NCBI GenBank assembly: GCA_023229575.1
Contig: JALNYZ010000013.1
Span: forward strand, 1 to 64,000
Reading direction: 5' to 3'
DNA length: 64,000 nucleotides
DNA from: Prolixibacteraceae bacterium
GTDB lineage: Bacteria > Bacteroidota > Bacteroidia > Bacteroidales > Prolixibacteraceae
Part shown: positions 9,583 to 17,644 of the stretch, piece after piece
How positions within the stretch are numbered: position 1 is the stretch's first letter
Layout: the number at the start of each line of letters is the position of its first letter
Notes under the pieces: model-generated
What the model saw: the letters and a program-made list of their open reading frames with translations, nothing else
What the model was told of the DNA's origin: nothing
Databases searched by the model: none
Position numbers and translations under genes: made by a program

Positions 9583-9654
9583 ATGGTTTAATCGACAAGT
9601 TTAAAAAACTCCGAAAGGTACAATTTTAGATTTCGACAGATCGTCAAAAAAAGT

Positions 9655-9706
9655 TAAATTTGTATTTCGTGGTTTTTACAAATTTAGGATTTTATCTATA
9701 CTTCAA
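9655..9706. promoter_or_regulatory. Divergent promoter region between the TPR gene and ftsE
   Basis: TAAATTTGTA on the plus strand (9655-9664) faces its exact inverse TACAAATTTA (9677-9686), so each strand carries a TAnnTTTG -7 box. For the minus strand a TTG lies at 9704-9706 with a 17-base spacer; for the plus strand the -33 box is only approximate (TTTCG near 9631). Confidence 0.45.
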
Positions 9707-9708
9707 TC

Positions 9709-10440
9709 ATGGCAGAAGAAATTATCAAACTCAAAAATGCAGACATCTATCAACAAGAGACTTTGGTGCTGAAAGAGGTCAATCTTACGCTGAATAAAGG
9801 GGAATTTCTTTACATCATTGGTAAGGTAGGAAGCGGGAAAACCAGTTTGTTAAAAACATTTTACCACGAAATTCCATTGGTGAATGGCGAGGGAACCATC
9901 ATGGGCTATGATCTGAATCACATGAAGATGAAGGAAATCCCGTTTTTGCGCCGCCGGTTGGGGATTATTTTCCAGGACTTTCAATTGCTTGGCGACCGGT
10001 CTGTCCAGAAGAATTTTGAGTTTGTGCTGCGCGCTACCGAATGGCGGATGGAACGGGCCATTCATGAGCGGATTGAGGAGGTACTGAATTTGGTAGAGAT
10101 GCCCGATGCCGGTTCCAAAATGCCCCACCGTTTATCGGGAGGCGAACAGCAACGGATTGGGATTGCGCGTGCCATGCTCAACAATCCGCAGATTATCCTT
10201 GCCGACGAACCTACCGGGAACCTGGACCCTGAAACTTCGCAGAAATTGATGTTGCTGCTGCACAATATCAACAAGGAGGGGGTAACAGTCGTGATGGCCA
10301 CCCATGATTACGAGATGATCAGGCAATTTCCGGCCAGGCGCATGATTTGCGAAAACGGCGAACTCAAAGAGATACTTCCCCCAGCCGAACCATTGGATTT
10401 CGATACCCTCCTCTCAGATAATTACTTGGTTGAGAATTGA
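9709..10440 (+). CDS. ftsE: FtsE-type ABC transporter ATP-binding protein
   Basis: Cytoplasmic ATPase that with the membrane protein FtsX controls peptidoglycan hydrolases during division. The 243 residues contain Walker A (GKVGSGKTS, 38-46), the Q-loop (FQDFQLL, Q89), the ABC signature LSGGEQQR (142-149), Walker B with ILADEPTGNLD (163-173) and the switch histidine in ATHD (about 197-200). Length and motifs match FtsE of Bacteroidota. No ftsX is in the window, so the partner must be elsewhere. The stop is followed 40 bp later by murB on the same strand, so both may share a transcript. Related LolD/MacB-type ATPases cannot be completely excluded. Confidence 0.82.
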   Translation: MAEEIIKLKNADIYQQETLVLKEVNLTLNKGEFLYIIGKVGSGKTSLLKTFYHEIPLVNGEGTIMGYDLNHMKMKEIPFLRRRLGIIFQDFQLLGDRSVQKNFEFVLRATEWRMERAIHERIEEVLNLVEMPDAGSKMPHRLSGGEQQRIGIARAMLNNPQIILADEPTGNLDPETSQKLMLLLHNINKEGVTVVMATHDYEMIRQFPARRMICENGELKEILPPAEPLDFDTLLSDNYLVEN

Positions 10441-10480
10441 GAATAACCCTTCTCTCCACTCTCCACTTTTAACTTCCCCC

Positions 10481-11500
10481 ATGTTCAAACTCGTCCCCAA
10501 CTTTTCCCTCAGGCATAACAATAGCTTTGGTATCGATGTTACAGCGAACTATTGGGTAACAATCAGCACGTTGAGAGATTTGGACGAAGCATTTACAAAA
10601 TATCCTCATCTTTCGGGAGAAACTAAAATGATCATTGGAGGAGGCAGCAACCTGCTTTTTCTATCAGATTTCGATGGAGTGGTTCTTTCCCCTGATTTCA
10701 TCGGTTATGAAATTACTTACCAGGATGACCAGGTCATAGAGATAGAGGTAGGTGCTGGGGTTGAGTGGGACGATTTTGTCGCGTATTGTGTGGAACATGG
10801 ATGGTATGGAGTAGAGAATTTGTCATTGATCCCAGGGAAAGTGGGCGCTGCACCTGTTCAAAATATTGGCGCCTACGGGGTGGAGATAGAACAGGTAATT
10901 GTATGTGTAAAGGGCTTGAACCTTGAAACGGGAGAAATAGGAAGCTATACCCAAGAGCAGTGCTGTTTCAGCTACCGATCCAGTATCTTCAAAGAAAAAA
11001 TGCTCAACCGTTTCATGGTTATATCGGTGGTTTTCAGGCTTCAAAAAATGGGAGAATTGGTTTCTGCGTACGGAGATTTGAGCGGCATGTTAAAGGAGTT
11101 GGATGAGCCTTCGTTGAAAAATGCAAGAGATGCAGTGATTAAGATCAGGAGATCCAAACTGCCCGATCCAAAGATATTGGGTAATGCTGGCAGTTTTTTC
11201 AGAAATCCGATTTTGTCTGCCAGGGAGGCTGCTTCGCTGGCAGAATTTCTTCCAGGGTTACCGCTCTATCCCACCTCCGGGAAAGAGGTGAAAGTAGCCG
11301 CAGGATTTTTGATCGATCATGCAGGCTGGAAAGGACGCAAAGTTGGGCGCGCAGCTGTGCATGACAGGCAGGCCTTGGTTCTGGTCAATTTGGGCGGGGC
11401 AACCGGTGCTGAAATTTTGGAGCTCTCAATGGCCATTCAGCAGGATGTATTTGAGAAGTTTGGGGTCGTGCTGGAGAGGGAAGTGCAGGTGGTGGAGTAA
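10481..11500 (+). CDS. murB: UDP-N-acetylenolpyruvoylglucosamine reductase
   Basis: FAD- and NADPH-dependent reduction of UDP-GlcNAc-enolpyruvate to UDP-MurNAc, the second committed step of peptidoglycan synthesis. The 339-residue product has the FAD-binding GGGSNLLF segment, the IPGKVGAAPVQNIGAYG block, the catalytic-serine segment GNAGSFFRNP and the C-terminal LEREVQVV. This is the longer type I MurB with the extra region between the two lobes. I start it at ATG 10481 (MFKLVPNFSL): the open frame extends upstream to 10430, but that would overlap ftsE and add 17 residues unlike the family. Confidence 0.93.
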   Translation: MFKLVPNFSLRHNNSFGIDVTANYWVTISTLRDLDEAFTKYPHLSGETKMIIGGGSNLLFLSDFDGVVLSPDFIGYEITYQDDQVIEIEVGAGVEWDDFVAYCVEHGWYGVENLSLIPGKVGAAPVQNIGAYGVEIEQVIVCVKGLNLETGEIGSYTQEQCCFSYRSSIFKEKMLNRFMVISVVFRLQKMGELVSAYGDLSGMLKELDEPSLKNARDAVIKIRRSKLPDPKILGNAGSFFRNPILSAREAASLAEFLPGLPLYPTSGKEVKVAAGFLIDHAGWKGRKVGRAAVHDRQALVLVNLGGATGAEILELSMAIQQDVFEKFGVVLEREVQVVE

Positions 11501-11598
11501 GAGAATTACAAATTACAGATTAAAAGGGCAAAAATAAATAGTGACTTTGCCGTCATTTCAATCCATTCGAGCTGATTAACTTAAGGCTTAGCAGTATT

Positions 11599-11901
11599 TC
11601 AGGCTATCTCGATACCGTACTGCTCGATTTCGCTAAGAAAATCACTTTTGTCATGATCCCTCTCGATTAGGATTGGCTCAATCCTATCATCGACTTGCCT
11701 TCGCAGTTTCCACAACAATGGATGGATAGAAAAGTAATCGCCCTCGATATGGCCCACAACAATTGCAACATCAATATCGCTATCTGTTTGGTTTGTGTTC
11801 TTTGCGTATGAACCAAACAGATATACTTTCTCAAGCGGAAAATATTGCTTGAGTAAAAGGCTGTATTCTTTGACTTTTGTTATAGCTTCATTTTTATCCA
11901 T
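11599..11901 (-). CDS. Small MNT-type nucleotidyltransferase
   Basis: A 100-residue member of the minimal nucleotidyltransferase family. It has the GSX10DXD active-site motif (G30-S31, D42, D44 in LFGSYAKNTNQTDSDIDVAI). Relatives act as antitoxins to HEPN toxins or as stand-alone NTases. No HEPN gene is adjacent: downstream is murB on the opposite strand and upstream is a pentapeptide-repeat gene. A short open frame of 26 codons ends across this gene's start codon (about 11891-11968) and may be the tail of a lost partner. Identification of the fold is good; the role is unknown. Confidence 0.8.
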   Translation of the reverse strand: MDKNEAITKVKEYSLLLKQYFPLEKVYLFGSYAKNTNQTDSDIDVAIVVGHIEGDYFSIHPLLWKLRRQVDDRIEPILIERDHDKSDFLSEIEQYGIEIA

Positions 11902-12033
11902 TGCTGTAACTTATCTTCCATTTCTTTATCTGTATCCCAAAGGTAGAACAAAAAATCGACTCAGGAAATCCCCTCTCTGTTCTTAGACAATTTAGCCAAA
12001 CGGTTTCGTGATTTGAAATGCTGGCGTAAAGAT

Positions 12034-12606
12034 TCATTCAATTTCTATTCCGTATTTTCTCAACAAACCCGCGACACCCGGTATAGAGAACCTGGCTTTT
12101 TTCATGCGGTTGAGTTCCGGATCAATCGTGTAATTGTGGGCTGAGCGGAAGTCTGTTTTTTCAAGGTTACTGTTCTCAAAGATGGCGCCGGTTAAGTCAC
12201 AGTTGTCGAAAGAGCGACCGCTCAGATCTGCCTCTGTAAAATCGACCTCCTGCAAAGCGCAATCCCTGAAACTGCTTCTCCTGAGGTTGAGTTTGTAGAA
12301 AGAGGAGAGGTTCAGTGTACAGTGATCGAAATGAACGGATAAAAGGAAAGTGTTGCAGTTTTCGAAATGAACGCCCATCAATTTGCAAGCATTAAACTTG
12401 ACCTCCTGAAAAGCGCTGTTTGTGATTTTTGCCAAACTTACATTGCAACTGCTAAAACTGCACCCGATGAAAGTACAACCGGAGAGATCACAGTTGGACA
12501 GATCACAATCCTGGAACGTACAGTTTTCGTATTCTCCCTTCTGAAAGGATTCCTTTGTGAAATCTTTTTTAGCAAAGCTCTTCTCTTCTATGTAGTTGTT
12601 GTTCAT
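12034..12606 (-). CDS. Pentapeptide-repeat protein
   Basis: The 190-residue product is built of A(D/N)LXX-type five-residue repeats forming a right-handed quadrilateral beta-helix, for example CDLSNCDLSGCTFIGC and ADLSGRSFDNCDLTGAIF. It ends with a non-repeat tail, AHNYTIDPELNRMKKARF, followed by a short helical C-terminus. The architecture resembles the Qnr/McbG group, whose members mimic DNA and bind gyrase, but such proteins are common in Bacteroidota and most have no known role. No signal peptide, so cytoplasmic. It is preceded by a 330-bp repeat-rich spacer. Confidence 0.85.
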   Translation of the reverse strand: MNNNYIEEKSFAKKDFTKESFQKGEYENCTFQDCDLSNCDLSGCTFIGCSFSSCNVSLAKITNSAFQEVKFNACKLMGVHFENCNTFLLSVHFDHCTLNLSSFYKLNLRRSSFRDCALQEVDFTEADLSGRSFDNCDLTGAIFENSNLEKTDFRSAHNYTIDPELNRMKKARFSIPGVAGLLRKYGIEIE

Positions 12607-12936
12607 TGTTTTGCGGAATTGAGAATGAGATTTAAATCAGGACTTATTATTCACCACAATAGGCACATAGATCACAATAGGGCCTATTGTGTCCTATGTG
12701 CCTATGTGGTGAACTTTGCACAGACTCTTCAACATGATGAAAGGCCAAAAGCAGGACTCGGGGACAGGGAGACTGAGGGATTGCTAACCTAAGCATTTTC
12801 TTTTTTAATTCATGTGTATTTCATTTTTTGTTGGTCACATGGATTACTCATATTCATTTTCGGTTGGAGTGAAAATATTATTGTGAGTAATTCGTGTAAT
12901 CTGTGTAATTTGTGGTAGGGGAGGGGTTATTTTTTC
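12607..12936. other. 330-bp gene-free stretch with two inverted repeats
   Basis: Between the start of the pentapeptide-repeat gene and the 3' end of mltG I see a strong inverted repeat at 12650-12713, a CAGGGAGACTGAGGG word (about 12763-12777) that recurs in inverse form near 1840, and an imperfect inverted repeat around 12833-12895 (ATTACTCATATTCATTTT against AAAATATTATTGTGAGTAAT), followed by GTGTAATCTGTGTAATTTGTGG. No coding sequence is convincing. Confidence 0.6.
12650..12713. repeat. Near-perfect inverted repeat, TAGGCACATAG family, copy 1
   Basis: The left arm (12650-12682) and right arm (12683-12713) are nearly reverse complements, with the centre at GGCC. The core words AGGCACATAG and CTATGTGCCT also form the arms of the element at 44356-44404. 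Confidence 0.85.
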
Positions 12937-14202
12937 TCATTTGTAGACTTTAATCTTGTTCAGCGCTTCCTGGTATTTTTTTGCATTTCTGTTATGTTCG
13001 GAGAGTGTTTTGGCGAAGTTGCTGTATCCCGAAAAGTCCTCTTTGGCACAGAAATAGTAATAGTCGTGTACCTTGAAGTTTAATACTGCCTCCAGGGAGG
13101 AGATCTCAGGGATGTTGATCGGTCCGGGAGGGAGTCCTGGGTTTAAATAAGTGTTGTAGGGACTTTCGACAGCCAACTGGGTTGTCAGAATTCTGCGGAT
13201 ACCGAAATCGCCAAGGGCAAAGCGGATGGTAGGATCAGCCTGCAAGGGCCAGTCCTTGTGCAGACGATTGATGTAAACGCCCGCTATGACCGGTTTATCC
13301 TCCGCTTTGTTGCTCTCTTCCTGCACAATCGAAGCCAGGGTTGCTACCTGATCGGTGGTTAGACCAATGCTCTTTGCCTTCCCTTTTCGGGTTTCGTTCC
13401 AGAATTTATCGTATTCGTACTTCATCCGGGTAAGAAAAGCCTGAGGTGTGGTGGTCCAATAAAGCGAATAGCTGTTGGGGATAAACAGCGCGGGTAGCGT
13501 CTCTTTTTTAAAGCCCAACTTCAGGGTACTGGAGTCGTTTTTAAAGAGTTTAATGAAGGAGAGGGAGTCGCTCTGCAATTGCCTGGCAATTTTCCCGGCC
13601 AGCTCTTCAAGGGTTCGGATGCTGTTGAAGGTGACCATCACCGGGGTTTGGGCCCCTGATCTGAGGATGTTGATCAGTTGGTTGTTGCTCCATCCTTTTT
13701 GAACTTTGTAAGCTCCGGGATGCAGGTTATTGTCGTAGTCTTTGAACCGGGCAACCCGCCTGAAGGTTTCAACTTTTGTGAGGCATCCATTCTGTTGCAA
13801 CTGTTTGACAACCTGATCGAAATTGTCCTTTTCACGGATGAAAAGCATGTAGTTGCCGGCTACATTGGGACTGTAGAGGCCGCGGTAAAAATTTCTGATC
13901 CAGAGGGCGGGAAAAAGTAGTAGGATGACCAGAAGTGCAGCTATTTTTTGTCTGGTGCCGATTCTGCGAAATGCTGCAGAGCCTTGCAGTAAAACCTGTT
14001 TGATGCTGCTTCTGAGGCCGAGTCTGCTAAATACCGCATAGGTTTTAGCATAGCTTTGCATGGAAATCTGTCTGATGCTTTTCCCCGTTTTGGAAAAAGT
14101 GCTCATACAAATCAGAAAAAGAGGTTTAGTCTTCAGAAAAAGAGGTTTAATCCTGTTCTCTAATTTGCTTGTTTGAGTGACCTTTTGTTTTCGCTTGCTC
14201 AT
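12937..14202 (-). CDS. mltG: Endolytic murein transglycosylase MltG (YceG-like)
   Basis: Inner-membrane lytic transglycosylase that cuts nascent glycan strands and limits their length. The 421-residue product has a transmembrane helix (about 87-103) and a periplasmic YceG domain with the catalytic-glutamate segment IVQEESNKAED, then AGVYINRL, LQADPTI, ESPYNTYLNPGLPPGPI and YYFCAKEDFSGYSNFA near the C-terminus. The 85-residue cytoplasmic N-terminal tail is unusually long and basic and contains internal repeats (KPLFLKT/KPLFLIC at 20-32; related units starting at 36, 58 and 78). I use ATG 14202; a TTG four codons upstream is less likely. Confidence 0.9.
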   Translation of the reverse strand: MSKRKQKVTQTSKLENRIKPLFLKTKPLFLICMSTFSKTGKSIRQISMQSYAKTYAVFSRLGLRSSIKQVLLQGSAAFRRIGTRQKIAALLVILLLFPALWIRNFYRGLYSPNVAGNYMLFIREKDNFDQVVKQLQQNGCLTKVETFRRVARFKDYDNNLHPGAYKVQKGWSNNQLINILRSGAQTPVMVTFNSIRTLEELAGKIARQLQSDSLSFIKLFKNDSSTLKLGFKKETLPALFIPNSYSLYWTTTPQAFLTRMKYEYDKFWNETRKGKAKSIGLTTDQVATLASIVQEESNKAEDKPVIAGVYINRLHKDWPLQADPTIRFALGDFGIRRILTTQLAVESPYNTYLNPGLPPGPINIPEISSLEAVLNFKVHDYYYFCAKEDFSGYSNFAKTLSEHNRNAKKYQEALNKIKVYK

Positions 14203-14354
14203 TTGTCTGTTCAAAAATACAATTTTAATGCAATTCGCTAATCAGACTTTTTAATTCAGAATATGTTTAATTTATAACACAGGGAATAAGTATCCCTCTG
14301 TAAGCTTTTTTAATTTTGAGCATTATCCCAGAGGGGCTGTAAGTGATAAAATAG

Positions 14355-14362
14355 TATTTTTG
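14355..14362 (+). promoter_or_regulatory. Possible -7 box upstream of the flavodiiron gene
   Basis: TATTTTTG matches TAnnTTTG and lies 31 bp before the start codon. I see no TTG at the expected distance upstream, so this is only a partial promoter match. Confidence 0.3.
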
Positions 14363-14393
14363 CAGTTTAAATCAGCAGAATAAAATTCAGTAT

Positions 14394-15584
14394 ATGCATC
14401 AGATCAAATTGGCCGATAACATCTATTTTCTGGGCTTCAACGATCGTCGGACCGCCCTTTTCGAGAATATCTGGCCCATCCCCGACGGAATCTCTTACAA
14501 CTCCTATCTAATTGTCGATGAGAAGGTTGCTTTGGTTGATACCATGGAGCGCCAGTACATCGAAGATTACATGGCCAGAATAGAAGGAATTATCGGATCG
14601 AGACACATCGATTACTTGATAATCAATCACATGGAACCTGACCATTCGGGATCGATGAAGGCCATTGCCGCTAAATATCCGAATATCACCTTGGTTGGAA
14701 ACAAAAAGACCTTTGGTATCGCCGAAAATCTTGGCTTCAATCTTGATAAGATATTGGAGGTTCACGATAATTCGATGCTGGATCTGGGAGAGGTAAAACT
14801 GCAGTTTCAAACTATACCGATGGTGCATTGGCCCGAGACCATGGTTACCTATGATGAAACGCACAAAATTCTCTTTTCAGGCGATGCTTTTGGAAGTTAT
14901 GGCACATTGGATGGCGGGGTATTTGATGATGAACTCAACCTCGATTTTTATGAGGTGGATGTGATGCGCTATTTTACCAACATTGTAGGAAAATATTGTC
15001 CGCATACCCAACGGGCCATTAAAAAACTGGCGCCACTCGATATAAAAATGATCGCGGCAACCCACGGTCCGATCTGGCGTACCAATTTGGAGTGGGTGCT
15101 GAGCCGGTACAACCGCTGGAGTTCATACGAAAAGGAGCAGGGATGCATCATCGTCTATGGCTCCATGTACGGAAATACCCAGAACATGGCCGAGGTCATT
15201 GCCCGGCAACTGAGCGAAAGAGGGATTAAAAATATTCGAGTTTACGACTCTTCCAAGACCCATCCTTCCTACATCATCAACGATATTTTCCGGTACAAGG
15301 GGTTGATCATCGGCAGCTGCGCATACAACAATGCCCTTTTCCCCAACGTAGAGACACTCCTTTCTACCATCGAACACATGGCCATCAAGAACAACTATTT
15401 TGCCATTTTCGGCAACTTTCTTTGGAATGGTGGTGGTGTCAGTAACCTGAAAAGATTTGCCGAGCACATGAACTGGGAGACGATTTATGAGCCTGTTGAG
15501 GAGAAGGGAAGCCTGAAGCAGGAGAAGTTTCAGAGGTGCGTCGATCTGGCGGATGCCATGGCGGACAAATTGCTGTTGATGTAG
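14394..15584 (+). CDS. Flavodiiron protein (FprA-family A-type flavoprotein)
   Basis: Reduces O2 to water or NO to N2O, and protects anaerobes from both gases. The 396 residues comprise a metallo-beta-lactamase-like di-iron domain with ligands H79-x-E81-x-D83-H84 (NHMEPDHSG), H145 (MVHWPETM), D164 (FSGDAFG) and H224 (ATHGPIWR), then a flavodoxin domain from about 250 (IVYGSMYGNTQNMAE) that binds FMN. No rubredoxin domain is fused, so electrons must come from a separate rubredoxin or reductase. It is followed 7 bp later by a phosphoesterase gene in the same direction. Confidence 0.93.
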   Translation: MHQIKLADNIYFLGFNDRRTALFENIWPIPDGISYNSYLIVDEKVALVDTMERQYIEDYMARIEGIIGSRHIDYLIINHMEPDHSGSMKAIAAKYPNITLVGNKKTFGIAENLGFNLDKILEVHDNSMLDLGEVKLQFQTIPMVHWPETMVTYDETHKILFSGDAFGSYGTLDGGVFDDELNLDFYEVDVMRYFTNIVGKYCPHTQRAIKKLAPLDIKMIAATHGPIWRTNLEWVLSRYNRWSSYEKEQGCIIVYGSMYGNTQNMAEVIARQLSERGIKNIRVYDSSKTHPSYIINDIFRYKGLIIGSCAYNNALFPNVETLLSTIEHMAIKNNYFAIFGNFLWNGGGVSNLKRFAEHMNWETIYEPVEEKGSLKQEKFQRCVDLADAMADKLLLM

Positions 15585-15591
15585 AAAAAAC

Positions 15592-16122
15592 ATGAAACGA
15601 ATCGCTCTCCTGTCGGATACACACAGTTACCTGGATGATCAAATGATCCGATTGCTGGAGGAGTGCGATGAAATTTGGCATGCGGGGGATATCGGCAGTT
15701 GCTCGGTTACAGACCGGCTGATGCAGGTCAAACCGCTAAAAGCCGTCTGCGGCAACATCGACGGAGCAGATTTGAGGGTACAGTTTCCCTCGTTGTTGCG
15801 TTTTGCCTGCGAGGAGGTTGATGTATTAATGACCCACATCGGAGGCTATCCCGGACATTACGAAAGAAATGTGTTGCCCCTCCTTAAAAGTAATCCGCCC
15901 AAACTTTTCATTGCTGGTCATTCCCATATTCTTAAGGTAATTTTTGATCCGAAATTTCAACTGCTGCACATCAATCCCGGGGCGGCCGGACAGCAAGGAT
16001 TTCACATGGTGAGAACCATGTTGCGTTTTACCATTGACGGGGACCAAATCAAGAATATGGAAGTGGTAGAGTTCAGCAAACGTGGCGCTTTACAACCTGA
16101 AACCGGCAGCACACCAGTTTGA
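15592..16122 (+). CDS. YfcE/MJ0936-type metallophosphoesterase
   Basis: A 176-residue calcineurin-like phosphoesterase of the small single-domain class. The metal-binding motifs are LSDTHSYLDD (D9, H11), HAGDIGS, CGNIDG, THIGGYPG and AGHSHIL, in the usual order. Relatives are phosphodiesterases active on model substrates; the natural substrate is unknown. It starts with ATG 7 bp after the flavodiiron stop, suggesting co-transcription. Its last 33 bp overlap the 3' end of prmA, which is read from the other strand. Confidence 0.88.
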   Translation: MKRIALLSDTHSYLDDQMIRLLEECDEIWHAGDIGSCSVTDRLMQVKPLKAVCGNIDGADLRVQFPSLLRFACEEVDVLMTHIGGYPGHYERNVLPLLKSNPPKLFIAGHSHILKVIFDPKFQLLHINPGAAGQQGFHMVRTMLRFTIDGDQIKNMEVVEFSKRGALQPETGSTPV

Positions 16123-16926
16123 CCGTTCGGCGGAGCTTGTTATTTTCATCCCAAGCGAGTTGGCTCTCTCTTCAATGGCTTCCAGATCAGTGGTATAGAA
16201 TCCGCTCATAATCAATAATCCTCCGTCTTTCAGTACCTTTCGATAGGCCTCCATATCCTGTAAAAGTATGTTTCGCTGGATATTGGCCAAAATAACGTCG
16301 AATTGCTGATCCGAAAGCAAGCTCGCATCACCTTGTCTTACCAGGATATTGCCGATATGGTTGAGTTCCGCATTTTCAATGGCGTTGTTGGTCGACCATT
16401 CGTCAATGTCTATGGCAGTGATTGCCGCGGCGCCTTTCATGGCCGCGAGAATAGCAAGGATACCGGAGCCACACCCCATGTCCAGAATCTCTTTCCCTTT
16501 CAGGTCAAGCTCCAGTATCGCCTTGATCATCAGGTGGGTAGTTTCGTGGTTGCCAGTTCCAAATGCCATTTTAGGATTGATGATAATCTCGTATTTAGCC
16601 GCAGGATATGTCTCGTGAAATGGGGCACGGATCATGCATTGGCCTTCAATCAGCAGAGGCTCGAAATAGTTCTGTTCCCAAACTTCGTTCCAGTTTTGAT
16701 CGGCAATCACCTCGATCGTATAATCAAAACTGAAATACTCATTCTTTTGAAGGTTCTCTGAAGCGAGAATTTCCGGGATAAAATTTACCGATGGAATATA
16801 GGCTTCAATGGTATCATCCGTTTCGACAAAGCTTTCGAAACCAACATTGCCAAGCTCCTGCATCAGCAGTTGGCGGGCAATTTCATTGTCGGGTTTAAGT
16901 GTGCAGGTTATTTTCGTGTATTCCAT
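16090..16926 (-). CDS. prmA: Ribosomal protein L11 methyltransferase
   Basis: SAM-dependent methylation of L11. The 278-residue product has an N-terminal alpha/beta substrate-recognition domain (about 1-95), a linker with AFGTGNHETTHLM, and a class I methyltransferase fold with motif I LDMGCGSGILAI, the acidic AIDIDEW, and the motif ILANIQRNILL at the NPPY-like position. Length fits Bacteroidota PrmA. The gene is convergent with the phosphoesterase, with 33 bp of coding overlap; both termini look natural for their families. Confidence 0.92.
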   Translation of the reverse strand: MEYTKITCTLKPDNEIARQLLMQELGNVGFESFVETDDTIEAYIPSVNFIPEILASENLQKNEYFSFDYTIEVIADQNWNEVWEQNYFEPLLIEGQCMIRAPFHETYPAAKYEIIINPKMAFGTGNHETTHLMIKAILELDLKGKEILDMGCGSGILAILAAMKGAAAITAIDIDEWSTNNAIENAELNHIGNILVRQGDASLLSDQQFDVILANIQRNILLQDMEAYRKVLKDGGLLIMSGFYTTDLEAIEERANSLGMKITSSAERSNWCAAGFRL

Positions 16927-17032
16927 AAGAAAGTGACTGAGTGACTAAAGTGAGCTAAAGTGCCTAAAGTTGTTAAAGAGGTGTGTTACATAGAATTCTC
17001 CATTGTGCATTGACCCGGGAGTAATATTTTTT
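16927..17032. repeat. Degenerate AGTGCCTAA-type repeat segment upstream of prmA
   Basis: The segment at about 16932-16976 contains GTGACTAAAGTGAGCTAAAG and AGTGCCTAAAGTTGTTAAAG, a half-copy of the repeat units found in inverted form at 35965-36087 and 46251-46366. No facing arm is present here. Confidence 0.55.
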
Positions 17033-17620
17033 TCAGGTTGTTCCCCATTTGTACCATCTTCTTTTTAGCTTCGTCCATTTGATTAAATCCCCGCAACAAT
17101 TTTCAGAAGGTCTTTTATCTGTTAAACTGTAGGAGAAACCAACGCAATTATCAATTAATCCACCCAAAATAAATAGCACATGCTTTTGTTCTTTTGGAAT
17201 GCAAATAACCTGCAACAAATAATTCTTTGACTTAAGCATTTCGTTTGCAGTTTCAATTGATATCCTATTTGCTAATAAGTCTTCGGCAATAATTTCTAAC
17301 TCTTCCTGATGTGCTTCAATATAAACCATTTCTTTTAGAAAATTTGCAGCCCAAACTACAGGCAGGATTATGAGATAAAATGCAATACCTGCTGCGATAT
17401 GTAATAGCTTGATTTTTAGATTGGAGGCTGCAACTAAGTACATTACTAAACCAACTATTTGAGCTATTCCTCCTAATAATATTATAATCAGTAAGATAAA
17501 AGGATTGGCTTGTCCTATGCCTTGGAAAAGTGAAGTGGCAAGAAACAGTAGTCCTGGGAATAGAAATAAGATGATTCCTGTTATTTCCGTTGTCGATCTT
17601 ACTGATTGATTTTCTTCCAT
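17033..17620 (-). CDS. Small multi-pass membrane protein of unknown function
   Basis: I do not recognise this 195-residue protein. It has three likely transmembrane segments in the first half (about 15-36, 43-64 and 72-92 from ATG 17620) and a cytoplasmic or periplasmic second half with a charged helical piece (EAHQEELEIIAEDLL) and several cysteines near the C-terminus (ENCCGDLIKW). An in-frame TTG at 17638 is possible, but the ATG gives a normal N-terminus. It lies 24 bp after the DUF5686 gene on the same strand and is probably co-transcribed with it. Confidence 0.6.
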   Translation of the reverse strand: MEENQSVRSTTEITGIILFLFPGLLFLATSLFQGIGQANPFILLIIILLGGIAQIVGLVMYLVAASNLKIKLLHIAAGIAFYLIILPVVWAANFLKEMVYIEAHQEELEIIAEDLLANRISIETANEMLKSKNYLLQVICIPKEQKHVLFILGGLIDNCVGFSYSLTDKRPSENCCGDLIKWTKLKRRWYKWGTT

Positions 17621-17644
17621 AATTAGTATTGACTTCAATATCGG

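Noticed and set aside
10430..10480. Upstream extension of murB to position 10430
   Set aside because: It would overlap ftsE and add residues not found in MurB proteins; ATG 10481 gives the family N-terminus.
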